From Acridotheres tristis (lineage: Eukaryota > Chordata > Aves > Passeriformes > Sturnidae), in the NCBI GenBank assembly GCA_037013685.1, contig CM072897.1, positions 17,778,643 to 17,842,642 on the forward strand: a stretch of DNA of 64,000 bases. Direction: 5' to 3'. Position 1 is the first letter of the stretch. The number at the start of each line of letters is the position of its first letter. Made by a program: the position numbers and the translations under genes. The notes beneath the pieces were generated by a model, which worked only from the letters and a program-made list of their open reading frames with translations, did no database searches and had not been told where the DNA came from. Positions 61,201-64,000 of this stretch are shown here, piece by piece.

Positions 61201-62226
61201 TTCCATAGGCACAAGAACACCTAATAAAGGACTTCAGCAACAGCAAGTCTGCAAGCCACCACACATGGCTTCTACTGCTCCTAGGTTGAACATACAACTA
61301 TCTTCAATTGATTGCACTTCCTGGAACTTTTTTCTTTAAAAAAAAGCACTTTTAATTTTTGTTCAGAATATCCATTTCTACATCCTGCCTGATGGTTTTG
61401 CAGAAAGTCATCTGAGACCACACATGAAGAAAATAAATTTTCTTTAAAAAGCATTTCTGAAGACAATCTCAGGGATCCAGTGCAAAGAAACTAATTTTAA
61501 AAACCAAATGGTAGCTTTTTACATCTGCAACTAAATCAATCTCTTCTAGAACAGAAGATCCTGAATCAAGCATTCTCCAAGAAGCATCTTTAGAGAAACA
61601 ATTCATAACTAAATGTGGTAACTCTTGTCTTCCAAGGAAAAAAACATCAATTATTAGTTCAGCACAATTTAACAGCATGTTCTCCTAGGACATATAAAAC
61701 CATCTTGAGACCTTCCCAGATTCCTGGACATGCATTATTCTTCATATTGTTAAGCCATCCCAACTTGCAGTCAGTTAGACAGGCAGTTTGTGACCTGCTT
61801 CTTGGGATGTTATAAACTGCTATTTGAACAGATCAAATTCTAATTAGTGAAAATACAACAGAACGTTACCTACACGTGAAAACACACTTTTGTCTCAACT
61901 ATTGCAATGTAAGGCTGCATTAACCTTTTATGTCTCTATATTGAATTTAATCACTGTATTTTACAAGGTTTAATTTTGCTCAGCACGCAGGTCCTCACGT
62001 TCTGAATTCACTGTGAACCACAGAGTTTGTGACAATAACCGAAGCCTGGGAGGGAGGGGACTTGCCGTTTTTCCGCAGTGATTTCTGTGCCGCGGGTACC
62101 AGACAGCTTTGTGCTGTTGCCAGCTCGGCATTGGCAGCTTTAGTTCCATGGTTGGCTTTTACCTTGTCGGCCCAACTTACACCAGAAGGAGCCAGGCGTG
62201 TTGCAGAAATTGTCACTGCAGGGTTC
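2693..62226 (-). CDS. SCAPER: SCAPER, internal part of gene (17 exons, both ends outside window)
   Basis: The joined exons give a protein that follows vertebrate SCAPER without interruption, from the linker containing GVSWADKVKA, through the charged coiled coil (REERLAALTAAQQEAMEELQ), the zinc finger (QCSLCNV and FSHIKGKKHQQAV), to AAGGLTALE. SCAPER is a perinuclear, ER-associated protein that binds cyclin A/CDK2. More recent published work places it in tubulin mRNA autoregulation, where TTC5 brings it to ribosomes making tubulin and it recruits the CCR4-NOT deadenylase. Human loss-of-function causes intellectual disability with retinitis pigmentosa. Sixteen of the 17 donors are GT and one is GC. 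Every acceptor is AG and all 16 internal junctions keep frame, so this is an intact gene, not a pseudogene. The start codon, promoter, stop codon and poly(A) site are outside the window. Exon numbers were not assigned because the 5' exons are not visible. Identity comes from remembered protein sequence, not a search. Confidence 0.97.
4445..4740 (+). repeat. 94-bp tandem repeat, about three units
   Basis: GTGCCTTTCCCTGGGAATGG starts units at 4483, 4577 and 4671, an exact spacing of 94. Each is followed by GACAGCCTGGCAGGGCAGAG. A partial unit precedes the first copy. The array is clearly more GC-rich than the intron around it. It explains the overlapping open frames on both strands here. Confidence 0.95.
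12864..12959 (+). repeat. 17-bp minisatellite, 5 full units plus part
   Basis: AAAGGCAGAGGGGACAG repeats exactly five times, followed by an 11-base partial copy. Because 17 is not a multiple of 3, the array is open in all frames of both strands and makes spurious proteins rich in Arg/Gly or Pro/Leu. Confidence 0.98.
13099..13278 (+). repeat. (CA)n microsatellite, 180 bp
   Basis: An almost pure CA dinucleotide tract, broken by a few extra C bases (ACCCACAC and ACCACAC interruptions). On the SCAPER strand it is transcribed as UG repeats. Length probably varies between individuals. Confidence 0.98.
13663..13674 (-). promoter_or_regulatory. CTCF-like motif with one mismatch
   Basis: The minus strand reads CCACTAGAGGAC, one base from the CTCF core (A in place of the penultimate G). 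It has the same orientation as the two perfect matches. Confidence 0.2.
14226..14284 (+). repeat. TA/CA mixed microsatellite
   Basis: Alternating TATATA, TACACA and CACACA segments run through about 60 bases. It is a degenerate dinucleotide repeat. Confidence 0.9.
15925..15969 (+). repeat. 15-bp unit repeated three times
   Basis: TTTTTAATCAG followed by TAGA, CAAG and CAAA gives three head-to-tail units that differ only in the last four bases. Confidence 0.9.
19402..19528 (-). CDS. SCAPER: SCAPER exon P: LQRLAKDLVKHLQMQD
   Basis: The exon is 127 nt, phase 2 in and phase 0 out. It encodes LQRLAKDLVKHLQMQDSCSL, then GNNKVPGLDRTLGEISRILE and KE. Human has LQRLAKDLLKQVQVQDSGSW followed by ALDRTLGEITRILEKE. 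The central part is noticeably diverged, with Cys in place of Gly. The acceptor is TTTTCTGTTGAAG. The donor GAG followed by GTATTG is suboptimal but is the only one that keeps frame with the next exon. Confidence 0.95.
22190..22643 (+). repeat. 32-bp-class minisatellite, about 14 units
   Basis: Units begin CCCAGTGCCACCCCTGCC and end either with ACAATCCATGTC or with shorter TTCCC(A/C/T)GTGTC endings. Fourteen CAGTGC-A type unit starts can be counted. Two unit-end types alternate in blocks, so there is some higher-order structure. The array is C-rich on the plus strand and therefore G-rich in SCAPER pre-mRNA, with GGG/GGGG runs in each unit. It keeps several frames open on both strands, which produces long but meaningless open frames. 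Confidence 0.95.
25913..25924 (-). promoter_or_regulatory. CTCF-core-like motif (perfect core)
   Basis: The minus strand reads CCAGCAGATGGC followed by AC, a full match to CCASYAGRKGGC with a favourable next base. It is intronic and in the same orientation as the match at 42496-42507. Confidence 0.4.
26990..27430 (-). mobile_element. Ancient CR1-family LINE relic with reverse-transcriptase remnant
   Basis: On the minus strand, positions 27418-27383 translate to KYLDFQNNFDKV, a close copy of the CR1-type reverse-transcriptase block YLDFQKAFDKV. Further downstream, blocks equivalent to the complements of GTCATTTGAGAACATGTTGA and TTTCACCTGCCATTTTACTG are familiar from old CR1-like LINEs shared by amniotes. 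The reading frame is broken by stops and shifts, so it is long dead. It lies in the same orientation as SCAPER. Both ends are approximate, and the family assignment is from memory of the domain and consensus. Confidence 0.6.
28029..28094 (-). CDS. SCAPER: SCAPER exon O: AKEYESLMEAKN microexon-sized exon
   Basis: The exon is 66 nt, phase 2 at both ends, so its inclusion or skipping would not change frame. It encodes AKEYESLMEAKNAVSDSPFK and A. Human has AKEYESLMETKNSGSDSPYKA. It was found from the acceptor TTTTCTCCTCCAG and the donor GTAAGC, because it is too short to stand out as an open frame. Confidence 0.95.
28095..31208 (-). other. SCAPER: Intron N-O, 3.1 kb
   Basis: AT-rich intron with donor GTAGCA and acceptor TTTTCTCCTCCAG. 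It contains a 21-bp tandem duplication (28578-28618) and an AT-only stretch near 28390-28465. A 224-codon plus-strand open frame (28695-29369) has no recognised homology. Confidence 0.85.
28578..28618 (+). repeat. 21-bp tandem duplication
   Basis: ATAATGAATGTTAGGCAAAC is followed directly by a second copy that is nearly identical. Two copies only, most likely a small local duplication. Confidence 0.9.
31209..31345 (-). CDS. SCAPER: SCAPER exon N: EHLSLKKYIVDIVIESS and Lys-rich helix
   Basis: The exon is 137 nt, phase 0 in and phase 2 out. It encodes EHLSLKKYIVDIVIESSVPV, then EPLKDGEEKQKIKKKAKKLK and ARMNS. Human has EHLSLKKYIIDIVVES followed by the same Lys-rich run. The KKKAKKLKAR stretch is a strongly basic patch that could contact RNA or act as a nuclear signal (inference). 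The donor AACTCCAG followed by GTAGCA is weaker than most in this gene. Confidence 0.96.
38880..39022 (+). mobile_element. CR1 LINE, 3'-terminal fragment
   Basis: The fragment contains GAGGTGCCAGGCCAGGCTGG, then GGTGTCCCTGCCCAGGGCAT, AAGGTCCCTTCCACCCCAAA and the terminal GATTCTATGA. This order and the octamer-like tail are the 3' end of the chicken-repeat-1 LINE, the main retrotransposon of birds. Only the last part is present, as is usual for 5'-truncated copies. No coding sequence of the element remains here. It is antisense to SCAPER. The upstream boundary is approximate. Confidence 0.9.
42110..42131 (+). repeat. Poly(A) run, 22 bases
   Basis: Twenty-two consecutive A, the longest uninterrupted homopolymer seen in the window. 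It could be the tail of an old retroposed sequence or plain slippage. No parent transcript or flanking duplication was recognised. Confidence 0.95.
42496..42507 (-). promoter_or_regulatory. CTCF-core-like motif (perfect core)
   Basis: The minus strand reads CCACTAGAGGGC, a full match to the CTCF core CCASYAGRKGGC. It is intronic. Binding cannot be inferred from sequence alone. Confidence 0.4.
43964..44071 (-). CDS. SCAPER: SCAPER exon M: second half of zinc finger (H-x5-H)
   Basis: The exon is 108 nt (36 codons), phase 0-0. It encodes ISSEVYLFSHIKGKKHQQAV, then RENSSIQGRELSDEEV. Joined to the previous exon it completes a C-x2-C-x12-H-x5-H finger. This is the spacing of the U1/matrin (JAZ-like) C2H2 class, whose members often bind double-stranded or structured RNA. 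That RNA-binding role for SCAPER is inference. The donor is GTG followed by GTAAGT. Confidence 0.97.
44072..45183 (-). other. SCAPER: Intron L-M, 1.1 kb, inside zinc finger
   Basis: Intron with donor GTGAGT and acceptor TGTCATTACAG. A moderately GC-rich stretch lies near 44540-44660. No repeat family or gene was recognised in it. Confidence 0.85.
45184..45336 (-). CDS. SCAPER: SCAPER exon L: first half of zinc finger (CSLC)
   Basis: The exon is 153 nt (51 codons), phase 0-0. It encodes HDESIRRHMEQIEQRKEKAA, then ELSSGRHANTDYAPKLTPYE and RKKQCSLCNVT. The two Cys of CSLC are the first zinc ligands. The two His ligands come from the next exon, so the finger is split by an intron. The final Thr replaces the Leu of human at the junction. 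The acceptor is TGTTTTCCATCCAG and the donor is ACG followed by GTGAGT. Confidence 0.97.
45451..45532 (-). CDS. SCAPER: SCAPER exon K: DREERLAALTAAQQEAMEEL
   Basis: The exon is 82 nt, phase 2 in and phase 0 out. It encodes DREERLAALTAAQQEAMEEL followed by QKKIQLK, which is identical to human as remembered. It is the last stretch of uninterrupted coiled coil before the zinc finger. The acceptor is TCTTTTGGTTAG and the donor is AAG followed by GTATAA. The following intron is only 114 bp. Confidence 0.97.
45533..48965 (-). other. SCAPER: Intron J-K, 3.4 kb
   Basis: AT-rich intron with donor GTAACT and acceptor ATTATCTTTTGGTTAG. It contains the A-rich purine tract listed at 47465-47504. No open frame with a recognisable product and no clear mobile element was found. 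Confidence 0.85.
47465..47504 (+). repeat. A-rich purine tract
   Basis: Forty bases of A with scattered G only. On the transcribed minus strand this reads as a T/C tract. It is probably a degraded poly(A) or simple repeat. Nothing next to it identifies a parent element. Confidence 0.85.
48966..49108 (-). CDS. SCAPER: SCAPER exon J: coiled coil ERKRALEAERQARVEELL
   Basis: The exon is 143 nt, phase 0 in and phase 2 out. It encodes ERKRALEAERQARVEELLMK, then RKEQEARIEQQRQEKEKARE and DAARERA. It is very rich in Arg and Glu and essentially unchanged from human. It is separated from exon I by only 137 bp. The acceptor is TTTTCCCCGGCTAG and the donor is AG followed by GTAACT. Confidence 0.97.
49246..49401 (-). 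CDS. SCAPER: SCAPER exon I: coiled coil VNEIAFINTLEAQNKRHD
   Basis: The exon is 156 nt (52 codons), phase 0-0. It encodes VNEIAFINTLEAQNKRHDVL, then NKLKEYEQRLNELQEERQRR and QEEKQARDEAVQ. It differs from human at about one position (Asn for Ser). It forms the centre of the coiled coil. The complementary strand is also open here by composition, but that frame has no splice or homology support. The donor is CAG followed by GTATGA. Confidence 0.97.
49402..51687 (-). other. SCAPER: Intron H-I, 2.3 kb, carries a solo LTR
   Basis: AT-rich intron with donor GTAAGA and acceptor GATTGTGTTCAG. Its central part is the solo LTR described separately, in antisense orientation. The remaining sequence has no recognisable element. 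Confidence 0.85.
50656..51083 (+). mobile_element. Solo LTR, avian ERVL-type endogenous retrovirus, degraded
   Basis: The sequence opens with GGTTTTGCCTGGGATAGAGT and has AACACAGGGATGTTTAGTTA in the middle. Its end has TTCTGATTCTCCCCCCCATC followed by CTGGGGTTAAACCA. These blocks, in this order, are the familiar layout of the abundant avian ERVL LTRs. The length of about 430 bp is short for the family. No retroviral coding sequence lies on either side, so it looks like a solo LTR left by recombination. TTTAT at 50652-50656 and 51084-51088 is a candidate 5-bp target duplication, but it overlaps the first T of the expected TG end. It lies antisense to SCAPER. Family name is from memory and the subfamily is not determined. 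Confidence 0.8.
51688..51828 (-). CDS. SCAPER: SCAPER exon H: coiled coil EKDVRKWKEELLDQRRR
   Basis: The exon is 141 nt (47 codons), phase 0-0. It encodes EKDVRKWKEELLDQRRRMME, then EKLLHAEFKREVQLQAIVKK and AQEEEAK. It is apparently identical to the human protein as I remember it. Heptad-compatible Leu/Met/Ile spacing continues the coiled coil. The donor is AAG followed by GTAAGA. Confidence 0.97.
51829..52249 (-). other. SCAPER: Intron G-H, 421 bp
   Basis: Short AT-rich intron with donor GTAAGC and acceptor CATTCTGTGTAG. Nothing else was recognised. Confidence 0.85.
52250..52361 (-). CDS. SCAPER: SCAPER exon G: coiled coil TIAESKKKHEEKQMK
   Basis: The exon is 112 nt, phase 2 in and phase 0 out. 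It encodes TIAESKKKHEEKQMKAQQLR and then EKLREEKTLKLQKLMER. Nearly every residue is charged, Gln or Leu, as in a single long alpha helix or coiled coil. It agrees with human except for Met in place of Leu near the end. The donor is AGG followed by GTAAGC. Confidence 0.97.
52362..52673 (-). other. SCAPER: Intron F-G, 312 bp
   Basis: Short intron with the weak donor GTGCTG and acceptor TTTATTAAAAG. At its plus-strand 52462-52473 lies CCACTGGAGGGC, one base off a CTCF core. Nothing else was seen. Confidence 0.8.
52674..52791 (-). CDS. SCAPER: SCAPER exon F: CpG-dense exon, EEEPARPPGHGIHMHEKL
   Basis: The exon is 118 nt, phase 1 in and phase 2 out. It encodes RESWRQSNSWGDRVEEEPAR, then PPGHGIHMHEKLSSPSRK and the first two bases of an Arg codon. 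The protein is close to human, but base use is unlike every neighbouring exon. There are 13 CpG dinucleotides in 118 bp, including a GCGGCCGC octamer, in an AT-rich setting. The donor AAGAG followed by GTGCTG is weak at positions +3 to +6. The frame and the next exon (AG joined to A, then TIAESKKK) leave no better cut. Confidence 0.95.
52792..53245 (-). other. SCAPER: Intron E-F, 454 bp
   Basis: Short AT-rich intron, donor GTAAAT and acceptor TTTGTGTGCACAG. Nothing else was recognised. Confidence 0.85.
53246..53321 (-). CDS. SCAPER: SCAPER exon E: SMDWNDVLADYE
   Basis: The exon is 76 nt, phase 0 in and phase 1 out. It encodes ANMGNGSISFCGLSMDWNDV followed by LADYE. Human has the same order with SMGSGSVSFCGMSMDWNDVL. 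This short hydrophobic and aromatic block interrupts the charged coiled coil. The exon is too short to appear as an open frame of its own. It was found from the splice sites and the conserved MDWNDVLADYE. Confidence 0.95.
53322..53754 (-). other. SCAPER: Intron D-E, 433 bp
   Basis: Short intron with donor GTGAGT and acceptor TTAAATTTCAG. Nothing else was recognised. Confidence 0.85.
53755..53925 (-). CDS. SCAPER: SCAPER exon D: start of coiled coil, acidic tail
   Basis: The exon is 171 nt (57 codons), phase 0-0. It encodes SMAEVLAKKEELADRLEKAN, then an EEAIASAIAEEEQL segment and the very acidic EENNDINIETDNDSDFS. It is almost identical to human in this stretch. The heptad-like spacing of Leu/Ala with dense Glu/Lys marks the start of the long coiled coil. 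The donor is TCT followed by GTGAGT and the acceptor is CCTCCAG. Confidence 0.97.
53926..55347 (-). other. SCAPER: Intron C-D, 1.4 kb
   Basis: AT-rich intron, donor GTGAGT and acceptor TTTCCTCCAG. A short AT-only low-complexity stretch (ATAGTAATATAATATAATAA) lies near 55150. No gene or mobile element was seen. Confidence 0.85.
55348..55566 (-). CDS. SCAPER: SCAPER exon C: divergent linker ending MDPSDISN
   Basis: The exon is 219 nt, exactly 73 codons, phase 0 at both ends. It starts FTASEANGSTGTELQ and ends ETEMDPSDISN, where human has FTVS at the start and ENEMDPSDISN at the end. Between these anchors the sequence shares almost nothing recognisable with human SCAPER apart from length and acidic/polar composition. 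It is probably a fast-evolving disordered spacer. The donor is AAT followed by GTGAGT. A phase 0-0 exon could be skipped without frameshift. Confidence 0.93.
55567..55965 (-). other. SCAPER: Intron B-C, 399 bp
   Basis: A short AT-rich intron with donor GTCAGT and acceptor TTGTTAG. Nothing else was recognised in it. Confidence 0.85.
55966..56228 (-). CDS. SCAPER: SCAPER exon B: RKDAEGWETVQRGRP block
   Basis: The exon is 263 nt, phase 1 in and phase 0 out. It encodes RKDAEGWETVQRGRPVRSRS, the best conserved part of the N-terminal linker, then an acidic and serine-rich tail including GDSDKENG and PLAERTQ. The human protein has the same order (DSDKEN, then PLAEKTQ), with many substitutions between the landmarks. 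The donor is CAG followed by GTCAGT. The composition suggests an intrinsically disordered segment. Confidence 0.96.
56229..62065 (-). other. SCAPER: Intron A-B, 5.8 kb, GC-AG
   Basis: The intron has a predicted GC donor and an AG acceptor (TTTTCACGTAG). It is AT-rich. A low-complexity TA-rich stretch (TATATGAATCATATATATG and neighbours) lies around 58610-58680. No open reading frame with a recognisable product and no clear mobile element was seen. Confidence 0.85.
62066..62226 (-). CDS. SCAPER: SCAPER exon A: linker with GVSWADKVKA
   Basis: The exon is 161 nt. It starts with the last base of a split codon and ends with the first base of the next (phase 1 out). It encodes NPAVTISATRLAPSGVSWAD and continues through KVKANHGTKA to SLRKN. 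The RLAP(S/T)GVSWADKVKA block is the conserved landmark, and the following Ala/Thr/Gln-rich stretch is divergent from human. The acceptor is TTTCGTTTAG. No GT fits the end: the sequence after AAAAACG is GCAAGT, the optimal form of a GC donor, and only this cut joins in frame to the next exon to give KNDRKDAEGW (human KNERKDAEGW). Confidence 0.93.
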
Positions 62227-64000
62227 CTAAACGAAAGGCACAGCTCTGTTTAGTGTCTGATCAAGTAACAGAAGGGTTTGTTACAAAGCTTTATCAGAGT
62301 CTGTCAGAGACTATCACAACGGTGCCATGCACAACTACCCCTGCTTTGGCAAACTCTCCAGCTTGCAGCAATTTACACTGAAAAGTTGTTGTAATTTGCT
62401 CAGCAGATCTTTGTTTTTAATAAACAAGATGAAATTTAATCTTTGTGATACTAATTTCTGAAGGCATGAATGTTTTTGGCAACCAAAGCAACACATAATA
62501 ACAAATTCTATGTACTAAGTCTTGAAAAAGATATTTTAAGCCTGGTGTTTAAACATCTAGTACTCCCAATTCCTTTTAATTAAAAACAATGAACAGAATT
62601 TTCCTATTCATCTTCCACATAAGTGATTTTATTTATCTTACATCCTTCTTATTATTTCTTCTCTTTTTGCAGCAGCACTGTTGGATACCTCTGATTGTCC
62701 CTGTTTCTAGTTTCTGTACTTTACCTACTTTTTCTACACTGCTTTGGGGAAGACATGAGGGTGACTACAGGTATGAATCATTAATGTCTACAGAGGTACA
62801 CCACTACTTTCTCTTCTACCCCTATTCTTTTCCTAGTAACTCCTAGCATTCTGCCAAAAATGTCTGCAGTACCAAGTAAGTCTCAGCCCTTATTTTCCAT
62901 CCTATTTTCTCTCTCACACACAAAATATTGTAGCTCTCTGGGTTTGCCTTGTTTTGAGACACACAAGTGAATTAAGACAGAAGAAAAAATTTTGCAAGTG
63001 TGAAGGATAGAAAACTCATCTGGCTGTTCCCTGCTCTAACACACACAGCTGCTCATCATGGCCCTGTGATTGTCAATAAAACAACTCCAGCAGCAACAGC
63101 AACATGTAATTACAGCCAAATAAGCCAATAACAAGAATTGTGCTGAGCTGTTATGTTCTAATAAAAATAAAAGAGCACTGATTTCCACCAGATTCAAGTG
63201 TTTCATTTGAGTGCTCGTGCACATTTTCTGCCCAGCACCAGGCATTTCAGCAGGCACCTCTCACATGTTGTCAGGTAGGCATCAACAGACTCACCTACAC
63301 AGGGCCTACACCAAACACACTTTGGTTTTTCCATCAGCACACTTTGCAGTATTTCTGTAGAAATATTTGATATGCACAATTTCAGAGAGCTCAGTCCTCA
63401 GAGGTGCTGATCAAACAGTCCAGAATGACATCTCTGCTGAGGACACTGCAACCACTCAGAAAACTGGGCAGTGTGTTCCCTAGATCCCAACACAGCCAAA
63501 GGAACTACAGCTCACAGCCTGAGCAAGATTTCAACTGGACACATCCGTGTTCTCCAGCCTGAGACATCACCAGACAGTGCTGCTCTCAATCTGTGCACAT
63601 TTTTGTTGAACTGTTTTCAGACATTTTCCTTTCAACAGGTACAAGATGCTTTACTGTATTATAGAACATCCTCTACATTTGAACTAGTATCAGTTTCACC
63701 ACACATGAGAATCATAATCTCACTTTACACTCACTCTTTCTGACCTGTATTTACTTCTGCTCACTCAGCTGGCCATTCACATTGCACACACTGGCAATTT
63801 TAAAATGCAGTTACAGACATTTTTACCTTTGTTTTTTAGAGAGAAGAGAGTACTAAACAGATCACATGCTAACAGTATTTTATCTTCAGGTCTTTGTAAT
63901 GACCAGTAATTAAATATATTACAAAGTCAGGAAAAACTAAGTCCATGATAGGATTTTCCTTTACAGACCATGGGCTTTTCTTTTAGGAATGCAAATAATT
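62227..64000 (-). other. SCAPER: Intron 5' of first visible exon (partial)
   Basis: This is the 3' end of the intron that precedes the first exon in view. It ends with the pyrimidine-rich acceptor TGCCTTTCGTTTAG. The sequence is AT-rich and unique in appearance. I saw no exon resembling the upstream SCAPER region (MSPGRHVIPS-like) and no repeat worth naming. Confidence 0.85.

Noticed and set aside
1..64000. CRISPR array, operon, phage or other prokaryotic system
   Set aside because: The repeats are vertebrate mini- and microsatellites without unique spacers of constant size. Genes are intron-split with GT/GC-AG signals, so no prokaryotic system is present.

Overview
The window is an internal piece of one vertebrate gene, SCAPER (S-phase cyclin A-associated protein residing in the endoplasmic reticulum), read entirely from the minus strand. 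The organism is most likely a bird. The coding exons resemble the human protein closely in the coiled-coil core but differ in the linker regions. The introns carry the avian signature: a CR1 LINE 3' end finishing in an ATTCTATGA tail (38880-39022), a solo LTR of the avian ERVL type (50656-51083) and an older CR1-family reverse-transcriptase relic (about 26990-27430). No bacterial, plasmid or phage feature was seen.

Seventeen coding exons were placed by hand from splice signals, reading-frame phase and remembered SCAPER protein order. On the minus strand they run from 62226 (first exon in view) to 2693 (last exon in view). All phases join without a frame break, giving 2,349 nt of coding sequence, about 783 codons. 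This corresponds to roughly residues 205-990 of the approximately 1,400-residue human protein. The promoter, start codon and N-terminal exons lie beyond the right edge. The C-terminal half and 3' UTR lie beyond the left edge.

Layout from right to left on the plus strand: 62.2-55.3 kb holds three exons for the low-complexity N-terminal linker. 53.9-45.4 kb holds eight exons for a long, very charged Glu/Lys/Arg coiled coil. 45.3-43.9 kb holds two exons that together make a C2H2 U1/matrin-type zinc finger, split by an intron. 31.3, 28.1, 19.5 and 2.8 kb hold four isolated exons, separated by introns of about 12.6, 3.1, 8.5 and 16.6 kb, which start the helical C-terminal half.

The rest, about 96 percent of the window, is AT-rich intron. 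Its recognisable content is tandem repeats (94-bp, 17-bp, 32-bp, 15-bp and 21-bp units, a 180-bp CA tract and A-rich tracts), the mobile-element remains and a few CTCF-like motifs. No second gene was supported. Nothing in the window amounts to a new biological system. The observations most worth checking are a GC-AG intron, a G-rich 32-bp minisatellite that would be transcribed into SCAPER pre-mRNA, the CTCF-like motifs, and a CpG-dense exon with a weak donor site.
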